Origin: DSAR01 sp034437315 | Lineage (GTDB): Bacteria; Chloroflexota; Anaerolineae; B4-G1 | Length of the DNA stretch: 13,752 nt | Reading direction: 5' to 3' | Assembly: GCA_034437315.1 (NCBI GenBank) | Contig: DAOTUC010000324.1 | Coordinates: forward strand, 1-13,752 | In this document: positions 1 to 5,655 of the stretch, piece after piece | How positions within the stretch are numbered: position 1 is the first letter of the stretch | Layout of the letters: each line of letters starts with the position of its first letter | Notes under the pieces: model-generated | Database searches by the model: none | The model's input: only the letters and a program-made list of their open reading frames with translations | What the model was told of the DNA's origin: nothing | Translations under genes and position numbers: made by a program

Positions 1-1257
1 GTCCGCGTCATCGGCGACGTCTATCCCGGCCAACAGCCCCGGCGAAGCATCGAATTCGATCCAGACCACGCCGCCCGCATCCTGGGCGTCGAGATCCCCA
101 ACGACGAGATCGTGCGTATTCTCGAATCCCTGGAGTTCCAGGTGGAACCGGCAAAGGATCGACCGAACATCATCTATCAGGTGACAGTGCCCACGTATCG
201 CCAGGACGTCACCCGCTCCATCGACCTGGTGGAGGAGGTGGGACGCATCTGGGGGTACGACCGTTTTCCACGGACTCTGCTCCAGGACGAACTGCCGCCC
301 CAGCGAATCAACTGGCGTCTGGAAGGCGCGGAACGAGTGCGCGACGTCCTGACCGGCTGCGGCGTGGACGAGGTCATCACCTACTCCTTGATCGACCTGG
401 AGGACGAAATGAAGTTGCAGCCCCAAGAAGCGCGACCGGATACGAGCGATCACCTGCGCTTGCGCAATCCCATATCGGCCGATCGAGCCTACCTGCGCCG
501 GACGTTGTTGCCTTCTCTGCTCAACACGACCCGCGAGAACCTGCGCTTTCTAGATCGGGTCGTCATCTTCGAGATTGGCGCCGTCTACCTGCCGGTCAAG
601 GGCCAGACGCTGCCCGACGAACCCCGGAGACTGTCAATCGTGCTGACCGGCCCCCGCGAACCGCGCTCCTGGCTGGAGGGGCAGGACCGGTCGCTGATGA
701 ATTTCTATGATCTCAAGGGTATCGTGGAGGCGTTGCTCGACCGCTTGGGTCTGACGGGCGATTTCCGACCGGGCAAGCATCCGGCTATGCACCCGGGACG
801 ATGCGCCGAGGTCGGCGTGGGGGAAACTGTCGTGGGCGTGCTGGGCGAACTGCACCCCATCGTGCGCGAGAATTTCGATCTGCCCAATCAGCCCATCGGC
901 GTGCTGGAATTCGACCTGGATACGTTACTGGAAGCCTGGCGCACGACGACGCAAGTCATGTCGCCCCTGTCCATTCACCCGCCAGTCTACGAAGATCTGG
1001 CCATCGTGGTGAACGAGGAAATCATGGCCGAGCGCGTCCGCGAGCTGATCGACCAGACCGGCCGTCCATTGCTGCGCTCGGTCGTCCTATTCGACGTTTA
1101 CCGGGGGAAACAGATCGGGGCGGGCAAGAAGAGCCTGGCTTACCGGCTGACGTACCAGGCCGACGACCGCACGTTGACCGATGGCACCGTCGGTAAACAG
1201 CGGGGGAAAATCATCCGCCGGCTGGAGAAAGAGCTGGGGGCGACGTTGCGCAGTTAG
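1..1257 (+). CDS. pheT: Phenylalanine--tRNA ligase beta subunit, 3' part (5' end outside window)
   Basis: The frame is open from base 1 and ends at TAG 1255-1257, giving 418 C-terminal residues of a protein normally near 800. The visible part starts in the B5 DNA-binding-like domain (FDPDHAARILGV, then VTVPTYRQDV and DLVEEVGRIWGY). The catalytic-like core B6/B7 follows (LRNPISADRAYLRRTLLPSL, NFYDLKGIVEALL, HPGRCAEV). The last hundred residues or so form the ferredoxin-fold anticodon-binding domain (PPVYEDLAIVV near residue 326, LFDVYRGKQIGAGKKSLAYR, DRTLTD). PheT pairs with PheS as an alpha2beta2 cytoplasmic enzyme that charges tRNA-Phe. The N-terminal tRNA-binding and B3/B4 editing domains lie outside the window, as pheS probably does. 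The gene is followed by a strong inverted repeat and converges with the minus-strand TPR gene. The identification is firm. Confidence 0.96.
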   Translation, partial: VRVIGDVYPGQQPRRSIEFDPDHAARILGVEIPNDEIVRILESLEFQVEPAKDRPNIIYQVTVPTYRQDVTRSIDLVEEVGRIWGYDRFPRTLLQDELPPQRINWRLEGAERVRDVLTGCGVDEVITYSLIDLEDEMKLQPQEARPDTSDHLRLRNPISADRAYLRRTLLPSLLNTTRENLRFLDRVVIFEIGAVYLPVKGQTLPDEPRRLSIVLTGPREPRSWLEGQDRSLMNFYDLKGIVEALLDRLGLTGDFRPGKHPAMHPGRCAEVGVGETVVGVLGELHPIVRENFDLPNQPIGVLEFDLDTLLEAWRTTTQVMSPLSIHPPVYEDLAIVVNEEIMAERVRELIDQTGRPLLRSVVLFDVYRGKQIGAGKKSLAYRLTYQADDRTLTDGTVGKQRGKIIRRLEKELGATLRS

Positions 1258-1281
1258 CCCGACGCTCTCACCCACTATGAT

Positions 1282-1324
1282 GAGGCCTGGGGATTCCAGC
1301 GCACTTTTGGAATCCCCAGGCCTC
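1282..1324. terminator. Perfect 17-bp inverted repeat between convergent genes, probable terminator
   Basis: The arms 1282-1298 (starting GAGGCCTGGG) and 1308-1324 are exact reverse complements around a 9-nt loop (1299-1307). The repeat starts 24 bp after the pheT stop and lies before the end of the convergent TPR gene, so it could stop transcription from both sides. Neither strand has a long T run after the stem (the plus strand has only CTTGCGCTATT). It may therefore be a weak intrinsic terminator or an RNA 3'-end stabiliser. Confidence 0.7.
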
Positions 1325-1341
1325 TTGCGCTATTATTCAGT

Positions 1342-1377
1342 TGGAGAGAGAACTGGAGAAAGAACTGGAGAGGGAAG
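1342..1377. repeat. Three tandem 12-bp units between pheT and the TPR gene
   Basis: Three consecutive 12-bp units read TGGAGAGAGAAC, TGGAGAAAGAAC and TGGAGAGGGAAG. They differ at only a few positions and are purine-rich on the plus strand. They lie in the 142-bp stretch between pheT and the 3' end of the minus-strand TPR gene. No gene or conserved RNA is recognisable there. Slippage of a short minisatellite is the simplest explanation. Confidence 0.75.
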
Positions 1378-1399
1378 GCGCAACGCCCCTACACGCTCT

Positions 1400-1969
1400 C
1401 TACGAGACATCCTCTTCAGCAGGCGCCCCACCGCCGAGCAGGCGATTGCGGAAATTGAACAACCCGCGCAACAGGCGCTGTCCAATCGTGGGCTTCTGCA
1501 ACGTTTGCAGACCGGCCTCGTAAACGGATAACCCCGCGCCTCGATCGCCCGTTTTCCACATCTGCACCCCCAACGCCAACAGCGTCTCCCCGTGGCGTTG
1601 GTCGTCCCCCAGGTCGGCGAAGATATTGGCCGCCTGGCGCAGGATCTCCTGGGCCTTGACACGCTCTCCCTGGCTGGCGTACAATCCACCCAGATTGCCC
1701 AGGGTTTGGGCCTCCCTGTCGCGGTCTTCGAGACGGACAAAGGCGTCTCGGGCCTCTTCGAGCGCGGCGATCGCTTCGTCCCAGCGTCCTAGCAAGCGAT
1801 AGATCACGCCGAGGTTGTTGGTCATCTCGGATACCTCAACGTCATTCCCCTCGGCGGCGAACGTCTCTTGCGCCGCTTTAAAGTTGTCGATAGCCTCCTC
1901 GTACAGGCCTTCCCGGAACAATCGCAATCCTTCTTCCTTCAATTCCTGGGCCGAATTCGATTTTTCCAC
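1400..1969 (-). CDS. Small tetratricopeptide-repeat (TPR) protein
   Basis: The product has about 189 residues, no signal peptide and no membrane segment, so it is probably cytoplasmic. It has four consecutive TPR-like helical pairs. The first is near residues 7-40 (GLRLFREGLYEEAIDNFKAA), the second near 46-80 (NNLGVIYRLLGRWDEAIAAL), the third near 86-120 (GNLGGLYASQGERVKAQEIL) and the fourth near 126-160 (LALGVQMWKTGDRGAGLSVY). A short basic tail follows. TPR arrays are protein-binding scaffolds, and no enzymatic motif is visible. GTG at 1969 is preferred as the start because GGAGGTG lies 5 nt upstream. The in-frame GTG at 1975 would overlap that ribosome binding site. The gene lies 26 bp after the XRE regulator gene on the same strand, so the two are probably co-transcribed, and the TPR protein may be a partner of the regulator. 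That partnership is inference. Confidence 0.85.
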   Translation of the reverse strand: MEKSNSAQELKEEGLRLFREGLYEEAIDNFKAAQETFAAEGNDVEVSEMTNNLGVIYRLLGRWDEAIAALEEARDAFVRLEDRDREAQTLGNLGGLYASQGERVKAQEILRQAANIFADLGDDQRHGETLLALGVQMWKTGDRGAGLSVYEAGLQTLQKPTIGQRLLRGLFNFRNRLLGGGAPAEEDVS

Positions 1970-1995
1970 TATCACACCTCCATATATGCCCTAGA

Positions 1996-2685
1996 TCAAT
2001 ACGTGATGTCCAGTAATCCTTCCGCTATCGCCCGAAGACCGCCGGCCGGTATCTCTGCCAACTGCATCGCAATCTCCAGGTATTTGATATTGAGCGGTTG
2101 AGTGACAAATTTCTGCACCTTCTCCGGGAGATCATGGAAACGCTTGACGTTTTCCTGTCGTTGATGCCATTCCCCGACAGGGCCTTCTCGCTCATCTATA
2201 AAATAATCCAGCGACAGGTTGAGATGGTTGGCCGCCAATTCCAGTTCGGGCAACGGGATGGGGCGCTCTCCATACTCGTAAGCTGATATCTGGCTGGACG
2301 AACAACCCAACAGGTCAGCAATATCTTTTTGCGAAAATTCTTTTTCCAGGCGGGCCTGGCGTAAAAGCGCGCCAACAATCCGATGGCGCAACGCCAAGAT
2401 ATCTTCCAATGGCAACTGCTTCGGCTTGGGGACAAGCGAGGGCGTATCTCCCCAGAAGTGCTCCACCGGTAAATCGGTCAGGTAGGCCAGCACCTCCAGT
2501 TCCGGCAACGAAATCGACTTACGACCTTCTTCGTAGGCCGTGATGGTGCTGGAAGAGACTCCCAACGCTGCCGCACACTCGCGCTTACTTCGTTCGGCCC
2601 GCTCGCGAGCGTCTCGCAACAAGAGACCAATAATGCGATTACGCAACGTGAGTTCTTCTGCGGTCTTATTCGCCGTTTCTGTCAT
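1996..2685 (-). CDS. Transcriptional regulator with two tandem XRE-type helix-turn-helix domains
   Basis: The protein has 229 residues. Two Cro/C1-type HTH domains lie at about residues 14-80 and 99-165. They align without gaps and are identical at about half of the positions; shared landmarks include LR.RI.G.LLR.AR, SSS.I.AYE.G and LPELE. They clearly arose by internal duplication. A 60-residue C-terminal region (DLPEKVQKFVTQPLNIKYLEIAMQLAEIP) is probably helical and may serve oligomerisation or ligand sensing. XRE regulators usually bind DNA dyads as dimers. Two domains in one chain could let a monomer act as a pseudo-dimer or bridge two half-sites. ATG 2683-2685 is preceded by GAGGAG with a 5-nt spacing. 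The gene is first in an operon with the TPR gene and is transcribed divergently from the nusA operon. The target is unknown, and autoregulation from the intergenic palindromes is a guess. Confidence 0.9.
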   Translation of the reverse strand: MTETANKTAEELTLRNRIIGLLLRDARERAERSKRECAAALGVSSSTITAYEEGRKSISLPELEVLAYLTDLPVEHFWGDTPSLVPKPKQLPLEDILALRHRIVGALLRQARLEKEFSQKDIADLLGCSSSQISAYEYGERPIPLPELELAANHLNLSLDYFIDEREGPVGEWHQRQENVKRFHDLPEKVQKFVTQPLNIKYLEIAMQLAEIPAGGLRAIAEGLLDITY

Positions 2686-2747
2686 GACATCTCCTCAAAA
2701 CCATCGTTCTCGACAAATCGCCAACACAACCTATACGGACAGATATG

Positions 2748-2775
2748 ATTATAGCACAACCAGGCAAGGCCACAA
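2748..2775 (-). promoter_or_regulatory. Probable sigma70-type promoter of the XRE-TPR operon
   Basis: On the minus strand there is a perfect TATAAT at 2753-2748. With a 16-bp spacer the -35 would be TTGTGG (2775-2770), which matches consensus at three of six positions. Transcription would start near 2741, giving a leader of about 55 nt before the XRE start codon. The -10 is convincing and the -35 is weak, which is common where an activator or repressor binds nearby. Confidence 0.55.
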
Positions 2776-2797
2776 AATTACAAAAGCGCGTCATTTT

Positions 2798-2826
2798 AGT
2801 TTTGCGATCGCTCAAACTGAGCAGTT
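2798..2826. promoter_or_regulatory. Palindromic elements between divergent promoters, candidate operator
   Basis: GCGATCGC (2804-2811) is a perfect 8-bp palindrome flanked by the complementary pentamers AGTTT (2798-2802) and AAACT (2814-2818). It overlaps a second dyad, AACTG-AG-CAGTT (2815-2826). The cluster lies between the minus-strand promoter and the plus-strand -35 at 2842, where a regulator could affect both. A role as the binding site of the adjacent tandem-HTH protein is inference from position and symmetry only. Confidence 0.35.
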
Positions 2827-2841
2827 GTAAAACCAAAATAC

Positions 2842-2870
2842 TTGCGTGTTCATACCGTCTATGTTATAAT
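2842..2870 (+). promoter_or_regulatory. Sigma70-type promoter of the nusA-infB-ribF operon
   Basis: TTGCGT (2842-2847) and a perfect TATAAT (2865-2870) are separated by exactly 17 bp. Transcription would begin near 2877, leaving a leader of about 260 nt before the nusA start codon. No other good promoter is visible before nusA. The gene spacing downstream suggests that this promoter serves seven genes. Confidence 0.72.
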
Positions 2871-2897
2871 CCGCAGCGTCATAAAGGTCGTCTTACT

Positions 2898-2924
2898 GGA
2901 GAAGTGGGCAAGCCCCACTTTTCT
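2898..2924 (+). promoter_or_regulatory. Attenuator-like hairpin early in the nusA leader RNA
   Basis: The 7-bp core stem AAGTGGG/CCCACTT (2902-2908 with 2914-2920) has a 5-nt loop. It can be extended to 11 pairs with G-U pairs (2898-2908 with 2914-2924). The 3' side runs into TTTTCTTC, a U-rich tract as in an intrinsic terminator. An alternative pairing, GCCCC (2912-2916) with GGGGC (2933-2937), would break this stem. If it terminates, it would release an RNA of about 50 nt from the promoter at 2842-2870. NusA promotes pausing and hairpin-dependent termination, so feedback control is plausible but unproven. Confidence 0.5.
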
Positions 2925-2950
2925 TCGTATAAGGGGCCCAAGGAACGCCC

Positions 2951-3049
2951 ATGGCCATGCATTCAACGTCAGACTCGGATAACTGGCTCAAAGCGGGTCC
3001 AATCCCCGCCGGAGCGCGTCGGGTCTGTGTAGGATGGTCGCCCCGATAA
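2951..3049 (+). CDS. Putative 32-residue upstream open reading frame (leader peptide) in the nusA leader
   Basis: ATG 2951 is preceded by AAGGA (2940-2944) with a 6-nt spacing, a better ribosome binding site than those of truB or ribF. The frame ends at TAA 3047-3049. The predicted peptide begins MAMHSTSDSDNW, contains LKAGPIPAGAR, and ends in GWSPR. I recognise no family. It has no signal peptide or membrane segment. Position, ribosome binding site and overlap with leader hairpins suggest a regulatory upstream frame rather than a stand-alone protein. A short open frame can arise by chance in GC-rich DNA, so confidence is limited. The frame stops 87 nt before the nusA start codon. Confidence 0.38.
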   Translation: MAMHSTSDSDNWLKAGPIPAGARRVCVGWSPR

Positions 3050-3097
3050 CCCGGCGAGAACAAATTGAGCAGCAACCACTTTAAAACCAAGGCAAGG

Positions 3098-3125
3098 GTT
3101 AGCAGACAGTGGGAATCCTGCTAAC
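3098..3125 (+). promoter_or_regulatory. Hairpin immediately upstream of the nusA ribosome binding site
   Basis: GTTAGCAG (3098-3105) and CTGCTAAC (3118-3125) form a perfect 8-bp stem with a 12-nt loop. It abuts the nusA ribosome binding site AGGAG (3126-3130), which lies 6 nt before ATG 3137. AGTGG in the loop (3108-3112) is complementary to CCACT upstream (3076-3080), so an H-type pseudoknot is possible. Such a fold beside the ribosome binding site could modulate nusA translation. No known riboswitch class was recognised. Confidence 0.5.
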
Positions 3126-3136
3126 AGGAGAGAGGT

Positions 3137-5200
3137 ATGAAGTCAGATTTTCTATTGGCATTCAATCAAATTTGCAGCGATCGCGGCCTATCCAAGGAAG
3201 TCGTGTTAGATGCGCTAAAAATGGCGTTGGTGTCCGCCTATCGCCGCAATGCAGATGTGGACGAAGAGCAGAACATCACAGCTGAAATCGACATGGAGGC
3301 GGGGAAAGCACGCGTCTATATCGAAAAACAGGTGGCAGAGGAAGTGGACGATCCAGAATTGGAAGTTGATCTGGCGACCGCTCGCGCCATCGACCCGGAC
3401 GTCGAAATAGGCGACAAAGTAATGATCGAGAACACGCCACGGGATTTTGGTCGCATTGCAGCGCAAAACGCCAAGCAGATCATCTTACAGCGCATCCGTG
3501 AGGCCGAACGAGATGCGCGCTACGACCAATACGTCGAACAAGAGGGTGAAATTGTCCACGGGACGGTGCAAAACATCAAGTCCCAGGTCGTGACGCTGTC
3601 TCTGGATGGCACCGAAGCCATTCTACCGCGCAGCCAACAGGCGCCCGGCGAGCGCTACACGCTCCATCAACGCCTCAGGTCTTACGTGCTCGAGGTGCGC
3701 AAGACGGGCCGGGGGCCGCGTATCATCGTCTCGCGCAGCCACCAGAATATGCTGCGCCGTTTATTGGAGCTGGAGGTGCCGGAGATTTTCAATGGCTCGG
3801 TCGAGATCAAGGCCATCGCTCGCGAGGCCAGCTCCCGTTCCAAGGTCGCCGTGGTCGCTAAACAGCCCGGCGTCGACCCGGTGGGCGCTTGCGTCGGCAT
3901 GCGAGGCGTGCGCATCCAATCTATCGTCAACGAACTGGGGGGCGAGAAAATTGACGTCATCGAGTGGAACCCCGATGCATCCAGCTTCATCGCCAAGGCC
4001 CTCAGTCCCGCGCGAGTGCTGAGTGTCCAATTAGACGACGACCCGGCCAAGGGAAAAACGGCCAACGTCATCGTTCCCGACGATCAATTATCCCTGGCCA
4101 TTGGCCGGGCCGGGCAAAACGCGCGCCTGGCCGCCAAGCTGACCAGTTGGCGCATCGACATCCAGGGCGTCACCGAAGCGACCCGATGGGCGATGCAACA
4201 GGTGAACGAGGACGACAACGTACTGCCCAACCTGGGCTTAGCGGCCGAACAATTGCCCAGAGTGGCCAACATCCTCCGTCAACACGAGGAGGAAAATATG
4301 CCTTATAGCAATGAAGAATTGCTCGTGATGCGGCAGGTTATTGAGGGCGTACAACGTTATTACGCCTCCCAGAGAAATGCGGAACGAGCGCGCATCATTG
4401 CTGAAGAAAAGGCCCGCATCGCCGCCATCGAAGAGGCGAAAGCAGAACGTCGCACCGCCATCGAAGCCGCACGCGCTCAAATCGCAGAACAGGCCTACGA
4501 CATCCCCCTGACCGACATGGGGCTGAGCAGCCGGGTATTGGGCCACCTCGAACGGAGTGAACTGGAAAATGTCGGCGACGTGATGGAACATCTAGCCGAA
4601 GGGGACGAAGGCCTGCTAAAACTGGACGGTATTGGGCCGAAGAGTCTCTCGGAAATCAAGGAATGTCTGGAAAATCTAGACCTACCCAAGGCGGATGAGA
4701 TCGAGGCGGTTGAGATAGAGGCGGATGAAACGGAAGCGGTTGAAATAGAGACGGTCGAGATGGAGGCGGTCGAAACGGCGGACGTTGAAGAACCCAGCGC
4801 CGTCGCCGAGGAGGCCGTGGAAAGCGCGCCGGAGATCGAAGCCGAAACCATCGTCGAAATGGCGGCGGAGGCGGAGGTCCCGCCAGAAATCGAAACGGTA
4901 GAAACGTCCGCCGAAGAAGCGCTGACCGTTCCGGAAGAAGAAGAAAAGGAAACCAAGGAAGCGGAAGACCTTCCCGAAGAAAAAGAAGAAGAGGAAGAGA
5001 AAGAGAAAGGGCGTAAGAAAGCCAAATTCGTCGAAGATGAATTGTTCGAAACGCTCGAAGATGAACACGAAGAAGATCGAGACCGGGAACGTCGCCTCCG
5101 CCGGCAATTGGTCCGCGACGAAGAAACCGGCATGCTCATCCCCAAGCGACGACGAAAGGGAAGCCGGCAGGCCGAGGAATGGGAAAAGTACCTGGATTAG
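3137..5200 (+). CDS. nusA: Transcription termination/antitermination factor NusA with long acidic C-terminal extension
   Basis: The protein has 687 residues, whereas compact NusA proteins have about 350-500. Domains in order: the RNA-polymerase-binding N-terminal domain (1-130), S1 (about 135-200, [12 protein letters not shown]), KH1 (about 203-280, with [21 protein letters not shown]) and KH2 (about 295-345, with [12 protein letters not shown]). A charged, probably coiled-coil segment (about 385-450) follows. Next is a helix-hairpin-helix region (about 455-515, [16 protein letters not shown]) resembling the RNA polymerase alpha C-terminal domain. A highly acidic tail with EIEAVE-type repeats (from about 517) and a basic, charged terminus ([20 protein letters not shown]) complete it. 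NusA binds RNA polymerase and nascent RNA, and controls pausing, termination and rRNA antitermination. ATG 3137 has AGGAG 6 nt upstream. The gene heads a seven-gene operon. The identification is certain up to about residue 515, and the function of the tail is unknown. Confidence 0.97.
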   Translation: MKSDFLLAFNQICSDRGLSKEVVLDALKMALVSAYRRNADVDEEQNITAEIDMEAGKARVYIEKQVAEEVDDPELEVDLATARAIDPDVEIGDKVMIENTPRDFGRIAAQNAKQIILQRIREAERDARYDQYVEQEGEIVHGTVQNIKSQVVTLSLDGTEAILPRSQQAPGERYTLHQRLRSYVLEVRKTGRGPRIIVSRSHQNMLRRLLELEVPEIFNGSVEIKAIAREASSRSKVAVVAKQPGVDPVGACVGMRGVRIQSIVNELGGEKIDVIEWNPDASSFIAKALSPARVLSVQLDDDPAKGKTANVIVPDDQLSLAIGRAGQNARLAAKLTSWRIDIQGVTEATRWAMQQVNEDDNVLPNLGLAAEQLPRVANILRQHEEENMPYSNEELLVMRQVIEGVQRYYASQRNAERARIIAEEKARIAAIEEAKAERRTAIEAARAQIAEQAYDIPLTDMGLSSRVLGHLERSELENVGDVMEHLAEGDEGLLKLDGIGPKSLSEIKECLENLDLPKADEIEAVEIEADETEAVEIETVEMEAVETADVEEPSAVAEEAVESAPEIEAETIVEMAAEAEVPPEIETVETSAEEALTVPEEEEKETKEAEDLPEEKEEEEEKEKGRKKAKFVEDELFETLEDEHEEDRDRERRLRRQLVRDEETGMLIPKRRRKGSRQAEEWEKYLD
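4697..4780 (+). repeat. Imperfect codon repeats encoding EIEAVE-type units in NusA
   Basis: Codons for residues 521-548 form degenerate 15-nt and related units built from GAGATAGAGGCGGTT-like blocks. They give [10 protein letters not shown], then [15 protein letters not shown]. The pattern suggests expansion of a short acidic motif by slippage or unequal exchange, followed by drift. It lies just after the helix-hairpin-helix domain and opens the acidic tail. Confidence 0.75.
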
Positions 5201-5218
5201 CCGAAGGCGGGCAGAGAG

Positions 5219-5542
5219 ATGAGTAAGCAACCTAGACGTCGAAAGCGGATGCCGCAGCGCATCTGCATCGCTTGCCGCACGATCCGCCCCAAGCGCGACC
5301 TGGTGCGCATCGTGCGCACGCCTGAAGGCGACGTGGTCGTGGACGAAAGCGGAAAACGCAACGGTCGAGGCGCCTACCTATGTCGTCAGCGCGCCTGCTG
5401 GGAACAAGCGTTCAAGCGGCGCGCCATCGGTAGAGCGCTGCGGGTCGAGGTGAGCGATCAAGCGGCGCAACTATTGCAAGCGTATGCCAAATCGCTCCCC
5501 GAAACTCTGCCGGCGGAGAAATCCGAGCAAGATAGCGCATAA
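5219..5542 (+). CDS. rnpM: YlxR/RnpM family RNA-binding protein (DUF448)
   Basis: The protein has 107 residues and carries the family signature: a basic N-terminus, then RICIACRTIRPKRDLVRIV (about 14-32), a GRGAYLC motif (49-55) and a later Cys at 60. The family is a small cytoplasmic RNA-binding fold encoded between nusA and infB in many bacteria. The Bacillus member, YlxR, was renamed RnpM for modulation of RNase P activity. The C-terminal 25 residues are acidic and Gln/Ala-rich, beyond the conserved core. ATG 5219 lies 18 bp after the nusA stop, with only a weak purine-rich ribosome binding site. Translation probably depends partly on read-on from nusA. The ylxQ (L7Ae-like) gene that often follows is absent here. 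Confidence 0.93.
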   Translation: MSKQPRRRKRMPQRICIACRTIRPKRDLVRIVRTPEGDVVVDESGKRNGRGAYLCRQRACWEQAFKRRAIGRALRVEVSDQAAQLLQAYAKSLPETLPAEKSEQDSA

Positions 5543-5562
5543 CAAGGACTAAAAACGAACTG

Positions 5563-5607
5563 AACGACGGACTGGCAGGCATCACTCACGGTTTCAGACA
5601 CGTCGTT
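5563..5607 (+). promoter_or_regulatory. Inverted repeat in the rnpM-infB gap
   Basis: AACGACG (5563-5569) and CGTCGTT (5601-5607) are exact reverse complements around 31 nt. They lie in the 105-bp gap before infB (5543-5647), the largest gap inside the operon. No promoter with acceptable spacing is visible in the gap. The element may form a processing or stability hairpin in the polycistronic RNA, or may be chance. Confidence 0.3.
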
Positions 5608-5634
5608 GATAATTTCCACACGCGAGAGAGGAAA

Positions 5635-5655
5635 ATGAGGGTATACTATGAATGA
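5635..5655 (+). other. Six-codon mini-frame overlapping the infB start
   Basis: ATG 5635 opens a six-codon frame (MRVYYE) that stops at TGA 5653-5655, straddling the infB start codon at 5648. GAGG (5628-5631) precedes it with a short 3-nt spacing. Ribosomes ending at this stop could reinitiate at infB, but infB has its own GAGGG (5637-5641) with 6-nt spacing. The mini-frame may be incidental. Confidence 0.2.

Noticed and set aside
2804..2811. GCGATCGC as a cyanobacterial HIP1 element
   Set aside because: Only this one relevant copy was noticed, and the genes do not look cyanobacterial; it is better treated as part of a local palindrome.
2946..3017. tRNA or tRNA remnant in the nusA leader (as metY precedes the nusA operon in enterobacteria), suggested by the T-arm-like GCGGG-TCCAATC-CCCGC
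   Set aside because: No D-arm with its GG loop is present, the anticodon-like stem has a 10-nt loop, and the would-be acceptor arms pair at only four of seven positions.
2745..3032. A 95-residue plus-strand open frame across the intergenic region
   Set aside because: It overlaps both promoters and the attenuator stem, has no ribosome binding site, and its product has low-complexity, non-protein-like composition.
3031..3045. T-box-like motif (AGGATGGTCGCC) in the nusA leader
   Set aside because: It departs from the AGGGTGGNACCGCG consensus at key bases, and no specifier stem or aminoacyl-tRNA-related gene follows.
4495..5230. Long minus-strand open frames (216 and 182 codons) opposite the end of nusA
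   Set aside because: They mirror the Glu codon repeats of the acidic tail, yielding Ser-rich or Phe-rich nonsense proteins.
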